Notes under the pieces: model-generated
The model's database searches: none
Told to the model about the DNA's origin: nothing
Seen by the model: only the letters and a program-made list of their open reading frames with translations
Shown here: positions 16,692 through 25,910 of the stretch, one piece after another
How the letters are laid out: each line of letters begins with the position of its first letter
Numbering within the stretch: the first letter of the stretch is position 1
Assembly: GCA_965660675.1 (NCBI GenBank)
Contig: CBFIAU010000002.1
Coordinates: 186,001-250,000, forward strand
DNA from: UBA12202 sp002691725
GTDB lineage: Bacteria > Pseudomonadota > Alphaproteobacteria > Puniceispirillales > UBA1172
Direction of reading: 5' to 3'
Length of the DNA: 64,000 bases
Position numbers and translations under genes: made by a program

Positions 16692-18239
16692 GTGTCAACA
16701 ATAACAGAAAAATTAAAAGCGAGTGTCGGATCAACGCCCTCTGATGGCGCTAAGATGTCTGATCTATTAGCCGATATTGATAGAGAGGACAGGCTTTGCT
16801 TTACGATTGAGGACATGTCTATTGACTTAACGCGCCAGAATGTCACCGATGATCATTATCATCTATTGCTGCAATACGCCACTGAAGCGCAAGTCATGGA
16901 AAAATGTCATGCCATGCTGGATGGTGAGATTGTGAACCTGTCTGAGCAACGGCAAGCCCTGCACGCGCATTTGCGCGACCCGTCACAACCGATGGCACAA
17001 GCGAGTGTTGATCACATGGCTAGCCATATTGACAGGTTAATGGAATTGGGGATTACGGATATTGTGTCGATTGGTATTGGCGGCTCTGATTTAGGGCCGG
17101 CTATGGCCGTGGCGGCGTTATCGCCCTATCATCAAGGGCCTGATATCCATTTTGTCAGCAATTTAGACCCGTCGCATCTGGGTGATTGCCTGGCCGGGCT
17201 TGATCCCACAACAACGGCTGTTCTGGTTATATCCAAATCATTTTCAACGCATGAAACGGCGGCTAATATGACGATGGCTAAGCGCTGGTTTAGGGATCAT
17301 GATGTTGCGATAGCTGAGCGCATGATTGCGATCACCGCAAAGCCTAAAAAAGCGCTTGATGCAGGGTTTGATAAAGATAAGATATTGATCTTTGATGAAG
17401 CTATTGGCGGTAGATATTCGCTCTGGTCTGTCGTTGGATTTGGCTTGATGATGGCGATTGGTGATGCTGGCTTCCGCGCCATGTTAGCAGGTGGTCATGC
17501 CGTCGATCAGCATATTTTATCAGCACAGGATTTTCAGAATACGGCACTAAATATGGCATTGATGCGGTATTGGAACACCACTATTCTTGGGTATAGCGCG
17601 GAGGCATTATGCCCATATGATCAGAGGCTGTCGCGGTTTTCGGCCTGGCTTCAACAATTAGAGATGGAATCAAACGGGAAATCCATCAATGCTATGGGCA
17701 ACGCTGTTCAGGGCAATACCGCACCCGTCATTTTTGGTGAGCCTGGAAGTAATGCCCAGCATAGTTTTTTTCAGCATATTCACCAAAGCCCTATCATTAC
17801 CCCTGTTACCTTTATGGCACCTTTGCGGCCGTTAATGGCAGATGCTAATCTTGCGCCAGACTTGGTAGCCGATCATCATGATGAGCTGATTATTCAGATG
17901 TTGGCACAGGCTGATACGCTTGCTCTTGGGGGTGAGGATACATCTTTCCCCGGTGGCAGACCCTCATCGGTCATCACCTGGCTTCAGCTATCGCCATATA
18001 CGCTTGGGCGAATTTTGGCGTTATTCGAATATGTGACGACCATGTCAGGATCACTATGGGGGCTTAATAGTTTTGATCAGCCGGGCGTTGAGCTTGGTAA
18101 AATACGGGCGCAAATCTATCAGAATATCTATTCTGAGAATAGCTATGATAATGGCGACAATAATCGTTTAAGCACATCATCACGGCATATTTTTAAGCAA
18201 CTGAGAGACTTGCGTGCTGGCCCGCAAATTAAATCTTGA
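16692..18239 (+). CDS. pgi: Glucose-6-phosphate isomerase
   Basis: 515 aa; interconverts glucose-6-phosphate and fructose-6-phosphate. Family signatures are intact: ISKSFSTHETAANM (phosphate site), GGRYSLWSVVGFGLM (signature 1) and LQQLEMESNGKS with the catalytic Glu. The C-terminal GSLWGLNSFDQPGVELGK signature is present. Start is GTG 16692; GGAAAG lies a rather long 13 bp upstream, so ATG 16755 is an alternative though it would trim the N-terminus. Stands alone between the flavodoxin-like gene and the carnitine block. Confidence 0.95.
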   Translation: MSTITEKLKASVGSTPSDGAKMSDLLADIDREDRLCFTIEDMSIDLTRQNVTDDHYHLLLQYATEAQVMEKCHAMLDGEIVNLSEQRQALHAHLRDPSQPMAQASVDHMASHIDRLMELGITDIVSIGIGGSDLGPAMAVAALSPYHQGPDIHFVSNLDPSHLGDCLAGLDPTTTAVLVISKSFSTHETAANMTMAKRWFRDHDVAIAERMIAITAKPKKALDAGFDKDKILIFDEAIGGRYSLWSVVGFGLMMAIGDAGFRAMLAGGHAVDQHILSAQDFQNTALNMALMRYWNTTILGYSAEALCPYDQRLSRFSAWLQQLEMESNGKSINAMGNAVQGNTAPVIFGEPGSNAQHSFFQHIHQSPIITPVTFMAPLRPLMADANLAPDLVADHHDELIIQMLAQADTLALGGEDTSFPGGRPSSVITWLQLSPYTLGRILALFEYVTTMSGSLWGLNSFDQPGVELGKIRAQIYQNIYSENSYDNGDNNRLSTSSRHIFKQLRDLRAGPQIKS

Positions 18240-18297
18240 TTTTGCGAGCTTTCAGGCTCAAGGATATTATTTGAAAACGGTTATCAGAGGATAGAAA

Positions 18298-19185
18298 ATG
18301 AATAGAGAAGTCTTTATTACCTGCGCGGTAACTGGTGCTGGCGATACAACAGGAAAATCTGATCTAGTGCCAATCACACCAAAACAGATCGCTGATGATG
18401 CGATTGCTGCCGCCAAAGCTGGTGCGGCGATTGCCCATTGTCATGTGCGTAACCCTGAAACAGGCGCGCCGTCGCGTGATGTTGCGCTTTATCGTGAGGT
18501 TGTTGATCGCATTCGCTCTGCTGATGAGGATGTTGTCATTAATCTGACCGCAGGAATGGGTGGTGACATTATTATCGCATCTGCGGAAAGCCCATTGCCT
18601 TTGGCGGAAGGCACGGACATGGCGGGCGCCACCGAACGGGTTGAGCATGTGACTAGCCTGCTGCCAGAGATTTGCACCCTTGATTGCGGTACAATGAATT
18701 TCTCTCACGGTGATTACATTATGGCAAATACGCCATCCATGTTACGCGCTATGGCCGGGCAGATGCAAAAAGCTGGTGTTCGCCCTGAAATTGAAGTGTT
18801 TGATACAGGCCATCTGGTCTTGGCAAAACAGCTTGTCAAAGAAGGTTTGATTGATGATCCGGTGATGGTACAGCTCTGCATGGGGATACCTTATGGCGCG
18901 CCTGATGATCCTAATACGCTGATGGCATTGGTTAATAATCTGCCCTCAGGTTGGGTTTATTCAGCTTTTTCCATTGGCAGAAATCAGTTGCCATATGCGG
19001 CGCTGGCCCCGATTGTTGGCGGTAATGTTCGGGTTGGGCTTGAGGATAATATTTATCTCGATTACGGCAAGCTTGCCACAAATGCTCAGCTTGTTGAGCG
19101 GGCGGCCACTATCCTTGCGGCGATGAATGTGAAAATTCTCACTCCTGCGGATGTTCGTGACAAGCTAAAGCTTACAAAACACTAA
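18298..19185 (+). CDS. Beta-keto acid cleavage enzyme (BKACE), probable 3-dehydrocarnitine cleavage
   Basis: 295 aa DUF849-family TIM barrel. These zinc enzymes combine a beta-keto acid with acetyl-CoA to give acetoacetate and a new acyl-CoA. The metal-binding HCHVR motif and the FDTGHL and GLEDNIYLDYG segments are visible. The next gene is an L-carnitine dehydrogenase, so the likely substrate is 3-dehydrocarnitine and the products betainyl-CoA and acetoacetate. AGAGGATAG lies just before the ATG. Substrate is inferred from the neighbour; other BKACEs cleave 3-keto-5-aminohexanoate. Confidence 0.87.
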   Translation: MNREVFITCAVTGAGDTTGKSDLVPITPKQIADDAIAAAKAGAAIAHCHVRNPETGAPSRDVALYREVVDRIRSADEDVVINLTAGMGGDIIIASAESPLPLAEGTDMAGATERVEHVTSLLPEICTLDCGTMNFSHGDYIMANTPSMLRAMAGQMQKAGVRPEIEVFDTGHLVLAKQLVKEGLIDDPVMVQLCMGIPYGAPDDPNTLMALVNNLPSGWVYSAFSIGRNQLPYAALAPIVGGNVRVGLEDNIYLDYGKLATNAQLVERAATILAAMNVKILTPADVRDKLKLTKH

Positions 19186-19187
19186 AG

Positions 19188-19250
19188 ACTGAGATTCAAA
19201 AAAATTGAAATTCAGAAAAACTAAAATTCCGGGGACTGAAAACATAGGGT
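19188..19250. repeat. Imperfect 16-bp tandem repeats before the carnitine dehydrogenase gene
   Basis: The 70-bp gap consists largely of degenerate units of about 16 bp with core (T/C)(T/A)(G/A)A(G/A)ATTC, beginning near 19188, 19204 and 19220, with a partial fourth copy. They stop just before the ribosome site of the next gene. Divergence between units is substantial. Confidence 0.5.
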
Positions 19251-19255
19251 GAAAT

Positions 19256-20734
19256 ATGTCTGCATCTGTTAAAAAGGCCGCCGTTATTGGTGGCGGTGTT
19301 ATTGGTGGCGGTTGGGTTGCGCGTTTGATGACCGCGGGATTTGATGTTGCGGTGTTTGACCCGTACACGCAAGCCGAGAAATATATTAATGATGTGATCA
19401 GCCGCAATGAGGCGGCGATGCTGCGTCTATGGCCGGGTCAGACGACCGGGCAAAGGGGCAAGATTACCTATGCTGAGACGATTGGTGAGGCCGTCGATGG
19501 TGCCATGCTGGTGCAGGAGTCGGTTCCTGAACGGCTGGAGCTAAAGCAAACTATCCATCAGGAAATTGGTGAAGCGATTAGCGATCAGGCGGTGATCGGG
19601 TCATCTACGTCCGGGCTATTGCCAAGTGATATTCAAAAGCTGATGCCACATGCTGATCGGATGATGGTCGCGCATCCTTATAATCCGGTCTATTTACTGC
19701 CTGTTGTTGAGATTGTTGGCGGCGAGAAAACGTCGCAACATGCTATTGATACGGCTATGCAGATTTATAGCGATTTGGGCATGAAACCTGTTCATATCAC
19801 CAAAGAAATTGATGCCTTTGTGGGTGACCGATTGCTTGAAGCGATGTGGCGCGAGTCTTTATGGCTAGTCAAAGAAGGCGTTGCTACGGCGGGCACAATT
19901 GATGATATTGTCCGTCATGGCCTCGGCATGCGCTTTGCCCAGATGGGGCAGTTTATGACCTATCGTCTGGGTGGTGGAGAAGGCGGCTTTCGGCATTTTC
20001 TGGAGCAGTTTGAACCATCTCTTAAATGGCCGTGGACGAAGCTTATGGATGTGCCTGAATGGACAGATGATCTGGTCGATAGCATTGTTAGCCAAAGCGA
20101 TGAGCATACAGGTGGTCTTTCGGTGAGTGAATTAGAGACGATCAGAGACAATAATCTTGTCGATTTTCTGAAAGTGTTGCGGCGCAATGATTGGGGCGCC
20201 GGGAAAACGCTAAAAAATCCTGCAGATATGATAAGCCAGCAGCCTGATCAGATGGATGCGTCAGCCGTGCCATTGATTACATGGCAAGGCGTTGTCCATG
20301 AAGATTGGGCAGATTATAATAATCACATGACTGAGTTTCGCTATCTTGAAGTGTTTAGCATGGCAACTGATAAACTGTTATTCGGATGTGGGGCAGGGCC
20401 CGTCTATGTCAAACAAGGATTTTCTTTCTATACGGTCGAAACCCATATCCGCCATATAGATGAAATTGCGACAGGCGAGCCTATTTATGTTGAAACCCGA
20501 TTGATCAATCATGATGCGAAAAAAGTGCATCTCTATCATGATATGTATGGCGGCAAGGATAAGCGGCATTTGGCCAGTGGTGAACATATGCTGCTGCATG
20601 TTGATATGAATGCTGGCAGGGCGGCGCCGATGCCTGATCATCTCGCCCAGGCATTTGCCCAAATTGCTGATGCGCAAAGTGAATTGCCACAACCCGATGC
20701 TGCTGGCGCGGCAATCGGAATGAAAAGGAAATGA
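19256..20734 (+). CDS. lcdH: L-carnitine dehydrogenase fused to a betainyl-CoA thioesterase domain
   Basis: 492 aa. The N-terminal 3-hydroxyacyl-CoA-dehydrogenase-like half (residues 1 to about 320; VIGGGVIGGGWVARLM, AHPYNPVYLLP) oxidises L-carnitine to 3-dehydrocarnitine with NAD. The C-terminal hotdog domain (about 345-480; HEDWADYNNHMTEFRYLEVF) is a 4-hydroxybenzoyl-CoA-thioesterase-type fold expected to hydrolyse betainyl-CoA to glycine betaine. Such fusions are known in alphaproteobacterial carnitine dehydrogenases. It follows the BKACE gene, completing carnitine to betaine. Confidence 0.9.
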   Translation: MSASVKKAAVIGGGVIGGGWVARLMTAGFDVAVFDPYTQAEKYINDVISRNEAAMLRLWPGQTTGQRGKITYAETIGEAVDGAMLVQESVPERLELKQTIHQEIGEAISDQAVIGSSTSGLLPSDIQKLMPHADRMMVAHPYNPVYLLPVVEIVGGEKTSQHAIDTAMQIYSDLGMKPVHITKEIDAFVGDRLLEAMWRESLWLVKEGVATAGTIDDIVRHGLGMRFAQMGQFMTYRLGGGEGGFRHFLEQFEPSLKWPWTKLMDVPEWTDDLVDSIVSQSDEHTGGLSVSELETIRDNNLVDFLKVLRRNDWGAGKTLKNPADMISQQPDQMDASAVPLITWQGVVHEDWADYNNHMTEFRYLEVFSMATDKLLFGCGAGPVYVKQGFSFYTVETHIRHIDEIATGEPIYVETRLINHDAKKVHLYHDMYGGKDKRHLASGEHMLLHVDMNAGRAAPMPDHLAQAFAQIADAQSELPQPDAAGAAIGMKRK

Positions 20735-20783
20735 TCTTCATAGATAAGGCCGGAACAGGCTGAAAAAGGATTAGGAGAGAAGT

Positions 20784-21944
20784 GTGCATTTTGGATTGAC
20801 TGAAGAACAAAACATGATTGTGGATACCGTTCGCGGCTTTGTTGAAAAAGAAATATACCAGCATGAAAACAAAGTCGAAGAGCTAGGTTATGTGCCGCAG
20901 GAGATTGCCGATGATATTAAATCAAAGGTTCTGAATATGGGGTTTTACGCGCCAAATTTTCCTGAAGCGGTTGGCGGTGGCGGGCTCAATCATCTGGAGT
21001 TTGCTTTGCTTGAACGTGAGCTTGGTCGCGGTTCTATGGCATTGACGCATTTTTGGGGAAGGCCGCAAAATATCCTGATGGCATGTGAGGGCGACCAGAT
21101 CGAGCGTTATCTCACCCCAGCGATCAAAGGTGAGCGCATGGATGCCTTGGCGATGACAGAACCTGATGCAGGGTCGGATATTCGCAGCATGAAAACCTTT
21201 GCCAGGAAAGATGGTAGTGACTGGATTATTAATGGCACTAAGCATTTTATTTCAGGCGCAGCGCATGCTGATTTTGTCATTGTTTTTATCGCCACAGGTG
21301 AAGACGATACCCCCAAAGGGCCAAAGAAACGGATCACCTGTTTCCTCGTTGATCGCGGTCATCCGGGGTTTGAGATCAAGCCTGGATATAAATCCTTATC
21401 GCATCGTGGCTATGATAATATGATCCTTACTTTTGATGATTGCCGCATCCCCAATAGTCAAGTTCTGGGTGAGGTTGATGGCGGTTTTGAGGTGATGAAC
21501 ACATGGCTGTATGCAACCCGAATTACTGTCGCTACGATGTCTGTCGGGCGGGCACGGCGCGTCTTTGACTATGCGCTACAATATGCGGTTGACCGTAAAC
21601 AATTTGGTCAGCAGATTGGAAAATTCCAGGGGGTGAGCTTTAAGCTGGCTGATATGATTACCGAAATTGATGCCGCTGACTGGCTTACGCTAGCGTCGGC
21701 GTGGCGGCTTGATGAGGGTCTTGAAGCTAATCGGGAAATTGCCTCAGCTAAAGTCTATGCGTCTGAAGTTCTGGCACGGGTTACTGATGAAGCTATCCAG
21801 ATTTATGGCGGCATGGGGTTGATGAATGATCTGCCGCTTGAACGGTTCTGGCGTGATGCGCGAGTTGAGCGTATCTGGGACGGCACTTCTGAAATTCAGC
21901 GTCATATTATTAGCCGCGATTTATTGCGGCGGCTTGGCGGCTAA
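20784..21944 (+). CDS. Acyl-CoA dehydrogenase, probably gamma-butyrobetainyl/crotonobetainyl-CoA type
   Basis: 386 aa FAD enzyme of the acyl-CoA dehydrogenase family, full length (TEPDAGSDIRSMKT, YAVDRKQFGQQIGKFQ, IQIYGGMGLMNDLPLER). Start GTG 20784 with GGAGAG upstream. Context suggests oxidation of gamma-butyrobetainyl-CoA to crotonobetainyl-CoA. Odd: the residue matching the common catalytic Glu of the EGT motif is Asp (D366 in RIWDGTSEIQ), so either Asp acts as base or the base lies elsewhere, as in some family members. The gene end touches the next start (TAATG). Confidence 0.87.
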   Translation: MHFGLTEEQNMIVDTVRGFVEKEIYQHENKVEELGYVPQEIADDIKSKVLNMGFYAPNFPEAVGGGGLNHLEFALLERELGRGSMALTHFWGRPQNILMACEGDQIERYLTPAIKGERMDALAMTEPDAGSDIRSMKTFARKDGSDWIINGTKHFISGAAHADFVIVFIATGEDDTPKGPKKRITCFLVDRGHPGFEIKPGYKSLSHRGYDNMILTFDDCRIPNSQVLGEVDGGFEVMNTWLYATRITVATMSVGRARRVFDYALQYAVDRKQFGQQIGKFQGVSFKLADMITEIDAADWLTLASAWRLDEGLEANREIASAKVYASEVLARVTDEAIQIYGGMGLMNDLPLERFWRDARVERIWDGTSEIQRHIISRDLLRRLGG

Positions 21945-24061
21945 TGACATTGGCGCAGAACAAGCCTTCCGATGCCGCGCATAACGGCACTCATCATAAT
22001 GCTCAAGATGGGGATTTTTCGGCTTCACTAACGCGGCTATTGCGGCCATCCAGCATTGCGGTCATTGGCGGAAAATGGGCTGAGGCTGTGGTTTTAAGCT
22101 GTGTTGAAGTTGGCTTTAAGGGCGATATTTGGCCGGTTCATCCGCAGAAAGATAGTGTTGCTGGCTATAAAGCCTATCCTGATCTAGCGGCGTTGCCGGC
22201 GCCACCAGATGCCGTGTTTCTTGGGGTGAACCGGAAAACCAGCATTGCTATGGTTGAAGAATTATCAGCCATGGGTGCCGGCGGTGTGGTTGCATTTGCC
22301 TCTGGCTTTGCGGAGGTGGCGGATGGCAAAGCCTATCAAGATGCTTTGATTGCATCAGCAGGCGACATGGCGATTTTAGGGCCGAATTGCTATGGCATGA
22401 TTAATTATCTGGATGGCGCTTTACTATGGCCGGATGTGCATGGCGGGGAGGCGGTAGATAGCGGCGTTGCGCTCATCACCCAATCTTCAAATCTGGCGAT
22501 TAATCTGACTATGCAGCTTGGCGGCCTGCCAGTCGCTTATACCTTGACGCTGGGTAATCAGGCAATGATCGGGATGGCGGATTTGATCAAGGTTGTTGCC
22601 GCTGATGAGAGGGTGACAGCTATTGGGCTGCATATTGAGGGCATTAATGATGCGGCGGCTTTTGCCGAAGCCGTGCATGCGGCTAAAGCAATGGGTAAAT
22701 CTATACTGGCGCTGAAAGCTGGCTTGAGCGATGCCGCCCAGAATATGACGATATCGCATACCGCCTCGCTGGCTGGCGGCAATGCCGCATCCGAAGCCTT
22801 TTTTGATGCGATCGGGGTTGGTGTTGTGCATTCGATAGAAGAATTATTAGGCGGATTATCCTTGCTGCATTGTTTTGGGCGCATTGATGATCCCAGTCTG
22901 ATGACAATGTCGTGTTCAGGTGGTGAAGCCTCACTGATTGCTGATGCGGCGATGCGCGGCGATATCCTGATGCCGGAATTAAGCGATGATATCGCATCGC
23001 AAATCAAAGCCACGGTCAATCCACTGGTTACGGTTAGCAATCCTTTTGATTATCATACCTTTGATTGGGGTGATAGCGAGCGGCTAACCCGAACCTTTAG
23101 CGCCTGTATGTTGGCAGGAATAGGGCTGACAGCGTTGATTATTGATTTTCCCAAGCCAGTGTTGGGGCGGTCAGAGGCGTGGCAGACAGCGATTGAAGCC
23201 TTGCTGACAGCCAGCCAGACAACAGGCGCAAAAGCGGTGGTCTTGGCGAGTATGCCTGAGGGTATCCCCCATGATAAAGCCCGATGGTTGATGGAACGAG
23301 GTATTCCGGCCATGCGCGGCTTTGATCATAGCATTGCGGCAATCAAATCGGCTTTTCATGCCTCCCAAGATAGAGCGTTGCTCATACCCGCAGGCTTATC
23401 ACAATCAGATGCTGAGCCTGATACTTATCCGGATACGTTTGATGAGGTTACATCAAAAGCCATGCTTGCCAAGCATCATGTCAGCATCCCGAAAGGCGAT
23501 ATTGTTAAGAGCCAGGATGCGGCTATTGAGATAGCAGGCAACAGGCGAGTTGTCATGAAAGCCGTCTCATCAGCATTAAGTCATAAAACAGAATTGGGCG
23601 CGGTCAGGCTCAATATTCAGGGCAAGGATATGGTAGCAGAAGCCTATAATGAGTTGCGCCAAATAAGCGGTGATATTCTGATCGAAGATATGATTGATGA
23701 TGGCATAGCGGAGCTAATTGTAGGGGCGCGCCATGATCCGGTGGTAGGGCTTTATCTGATGCTTGGGACAGGTGGCGTCATGGCTGAATTATTGCGCGAT
23801 ACAGCAACTGTCATGATTGGCTTGCCGCGCCATCAGATCAAAGATATCGTGCTGTCATTAAAGGCTGGGCAGATGCTGAATGGCTGGCGGGGGCAAGCAA
23901 AGGGTGATATTGAAGCCGCAATTGATGCGATCATGGCTATTCAAGAGGTTGCGCTAAGCCATGCCTCACAGATTGAGGAATTGGAGGTTAATCCGTTGCT
24001 GGTCAGAGCAGAAGGAAAGGGCGCGGTTGCCGTAGATGCGCTGATACGAATGCGATCTTAA
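21944..24061 (+). CDS. ADP-forming acyl-CoA synthetase (acetate-CoA ligase family), probable betaine:CoA ligase
   Basis: 705 aa, alpha and beta parts of NDP-forming acyl-CoA synthetase fused. CoA-binding domain first (RPSSIAVIGG near residue 37), then succinyl-CoA-ligase-like domains containing the candidate phospho-histidine in SHTASLAGG, and a C-terminal ATP-grasp domain with SHKTELGAVRLNI and LGTGGVMAELL. It would activate gamma-butyrobetaine, crotonobetaine or carnitine to the CoA ester. Overlap with the dehydrogenase by 1 bp supports a shared pathway. The substrate is inference; the family also takes acetate and pimelate. An 11-bp direct repeat (GCGATCTTA core) sits across the stop codon. 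Confidence 0.85.
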   Translation: MTLAQNKPSDAAHNGTHHNAQDGDFSASLTRLLRPSSIAVIGGKWAEAVVLSCVEVGFKGDIWPVHPQKDSVAGYKAYPDLAALPAPPDAVFLGVNRKTSIAMVEELSAMGAGGVVAFASGFAEVADGKAYQDALIASAGDMAILGPNCYGMINYLDGALLWPDVHGGEAVDSGVALITQSSNLAINLTMQLGGLPVAYTLTLGNQAMIGMADLIKVVAADERVTAIGLHIEGINDAAAFAEAVHAAKAMGKSILALKAGLSDAAQNMTISHTASLAGGNAASEAFFDAIGVGVVHSIEELLGGLSLLHCFGRIDDPSLMTMSCSGGEASLIADAAMRGDILMPELSDDIASQIKATVNPLVTVSNPFDYHTFDWGDSERLTRTFSACMLAGIGLTALIIDFPKPVLGRSEAWQTAIEALLTASQTTGAKAVVLASMPEGIPHDKARWLMERGIPAMRGFDHSIAAIKSAFHASQDRALLIPAGLSQSDAEPDTYPDTFDEVTSKAMLAKHHVSIPKGDIVKSQDAAIEIAGNRRVVMKAVSSALSHKTELGAVRLNIQGKDMVAEAYNELRQISGDILIEDMIDDGIAELIVGARHDPVVGLYLMLGTGGVMAELLRDTATVMIGLPRHQIKDIVLSLKAGQMLNGWRGQAKGDIEAAIDAIMAIQEVALSHASQIEELEVNPLLVRAEGKGAVAVDALIRMRS

Positions 24062-24128
24062 CGCGATCTTATTGCAAGCTCGGATAGCGTATGAGCCAAC
24101 AGTTTATTTCACATGAAAGGATATCAAT

Positions 24129-24911
24129 ATGTCTGAGGTCATAAAAACAAGCCGCAAAAATGGTATATTTCACGTCATTCTTGATCGACCAAAAGCCAAT
24201 GCCATTGATCTGAAAACCAGCGTAGAAATGGGTGAGGTATTCAAGACATTCCGTGATGATCCTGAATTGCGCGTCGCTATTGTCAGCACCGCTGGTGAGA
24301 AATTTTTCTGTGCTGGCTGGGATTTGAAAGCGGCGGCAGATGGTGACGCTGTTGATGGCGATTATGGTGTTGGCGGGTTTGGCGGTCTGCAAGAAATGCG
24401 CGATATGAATAAGCCCATTATCGCTGCGGTTGAGGGTATGGCTGTTGGTGGCGGCTTTGAACTGGCGCTATCATGCGATCTCATCTATTGCACTAATGAA
24501 AGCCGCTTTGCCCTGCCTGAAATTAAAGCCGGAACGCTGGCTGATGCTGCAACCATAAAATTGCCCAAACGTATCCCCTATCATGTGGCGATGGAAATGC
24601 TTTTCCTTGGCCGCTGGATGAGCGCAGACGAAGCCAGGCATCACGGCTTGGTTAATGATATACTGCCGCCAGATCAGCTCATGGATCATGTATGGCAAGT
24701 GGCGGAGATGCTTGCAGCAGGCCCGCCCCTGGTGTTTGCGAGTATCAAAGAAGTTGTGCGTGCCGCTGAGGATAGCAGTTTCCAGGATATGATGAACCGG
24801 ATCACCAAGCGCCAGCTAAAGACCGTTGATATCCTCTATGATAGTGATGATAATCTGGAAGGCGCCAAAGCATTTGCTGAAAAACGTGACCCTGTCTGGA
24901 AAGGGCGTTGA
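24129..24911 (+). CDS. Enoyl-CoA hydratase family, probable carnitinyl-CoA dehydratase (CaiD-like)
   Basis: 260 aa crotonase fold. Oxyanion-hole segments are seen at FFCAGWDLKAAA and AVEGMAVGGGFELALSCDLIYC, and FALPEIKAGTLADAATIKLPK resembles the CaiD region more than generic fatty-acid hydratases. It would hydrate crotonobetainyl-CoA to L-carnitinyl-CoA, bridging the CoA-ester half of the cluster to carnitine dehydrogenase. AAAGGATAT precedes the ATG. The 67-bp gap to the CoA ligase leaves room for a separate promoter. Confidence 0.83.
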   Translation: MSEVIKTSRKNGIFHVILDRPKANAIDLKTSVEMGEVFKTFRDDPELRVAIVSTAGEKFFCAGWDLKAAADGDAVDGDYGVGGFGGLQEMRDMNKPIIAAVEGMAVGGGFELALSCDLIYCTNESRFALPEIKAGTLADAATIKLPKRIPYHVAMEMLFLGRWMSADEARHHGLVNDILPPDQLMDHVWQVAEMLAAGPPLVFASIKEVVRAAEDSSFQDMMNRITKRQLKTVDILYDSDDNLEGAKAFAEKRDPVWKGR

Positions 24912-24966
24912 TTTTTGTGCCGATTGCAACATCTCAAATATTATAGTCATGATTATGAGGGATGTT

Positions 24967-25467
24967 ATGTCATCGATGATTTCGAAAAGCTTGAATATTG
25001 GCCGTGTTATAATAATTGCGGGCTTGGTGTTTGGTGTTATGCCGGGGCTAACCACGCATGTCTTGGCAGCTGGCAGTGGTGATTATTCATCATCATCGTC
25101 AAGCTCACCTGCGGTTATCAATAAAGCGAAAAAAGCAATCAACAAGAATGATTTTGCTGAGGCTTACAGCCTGCTTTCGCAAAATGAAAGCAATTATAAA
25201 AATAACGCTGATCTCTATAACTTAATGGGCTTTTCAGCGCGCAAACTAGGTCAATATGATAAAAGTATGCAGCATTACAAGCGCGCTCTGGATATCGATC
25301 CGAAACATAAAGGCGCGCTTGAATATATGGGTGAGCTTTATTTAACGCTGGATCAACCGGATGAGGCAAAGGCACTGCTGGCGCGGCTGAAAACTATCTG
25401 TCCTTTTGGGTGCAATGAGAAGCGCGAATTAACAGATGCGATTGCCGCATGGGAAGCTAATAACTAA
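24967..25467 (+). CDS. Secreted tetratricopeptide-repeat protein
   Basis: 166 aa. Start taken at ATG 24967 with GAGGGA 4 bp upstream; the open frame upstream overlaps the hydratase gene and lacks a signal. An N-terminal signal peptide (hydrophobic about residues 12-32, cleavage near VLA-AG) is followed by a serine run of seven residues, then TPR units (about 75-140; LYNLMGFSARKLGQYDKSMQHYKRALDIDPKHKGALEYMGELY). A late CPFGC pair is present. Probably a periplasmic scaffold; partner unknown. Convergent with 25476. Confidence 0.75.
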   Translation: MSSMISKSLNIGRVIIIAGLVFGVMPGLTTHVLAAGSGDYSSSSSSSPAVINKAKKAINKNDFAEAYSLLSQNESNYKNNADLYNLMGFSARKLGQYDKSMQHYKRALDIDPKHKGALEYMGELYLTLDQPDEAKALLARLKTICPFGCNEKRELTDAIAAWEANN

Positions 25468-25475
25468 ACCAATAA

Positions 25476-25910
25476 TCAGGTAATTTTGCCGTCTTGCCAA
25501 AATTGCTTTAGCATGGCGCGCGCCGTGGGGCTTAGCCCGTCTGCGTCAGGCGCGCTCGCATGCTGATTAGCGCCTTCAGAAATTAAATCGCTCATATCAT
25601 CAGTAATAGTGACTTCATAAAGGCGTAATTGAGGATGGGCTAGCCGCTCTAATTTTCGCGCTAATCCTTTCTGCGGCTTTGCTTGTGATGACGGCTTTAA
25701 GGCGGAGTTTCCCGTCTGATCAGATGACCCCCTGAACAGCAAGCGGCTTAGCCCTGTGATAATGATGATCACAAAACAGATTAATACAACCGCGGCTTCA
25801 ATCGGATGATCACTGGTGAACTCGCTCACTATTGGTGAATAAGACAGTATCTTTTCCGCCATAGGCTGATCAAACAACAGTGTGGCGTATTGCTCAAGAC
25901 GCGCAATCAT
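25476..25910 (-). CDS. Hypothetical membrane protein
   Basis: 144 aa, no family recognised. One strong membrane helix (about residues 38-58, IEAAVVLICFVIIIITGLSRL) follows a short N-terminal part; the C-terminal 85 residues look soluble and basic, then acidic. The start codon overlaps the upstream hypothetical gene by 4 bp, so the two are translated together and probably act together. Confidence 0.6.
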   Translation of the reverse strand: MIARLEQYATLLFDQPMAEKILSYSPIVSEFTSDHPIEAAVVLICFVIIIITGLSRLLFRGSSDQTGNSALKPSSQAKPQKGLARKLERLAHPQLRLYEVTITDDMSDLISEGANQHASAPDADGLSPTARAMLKQFWQDGKIT

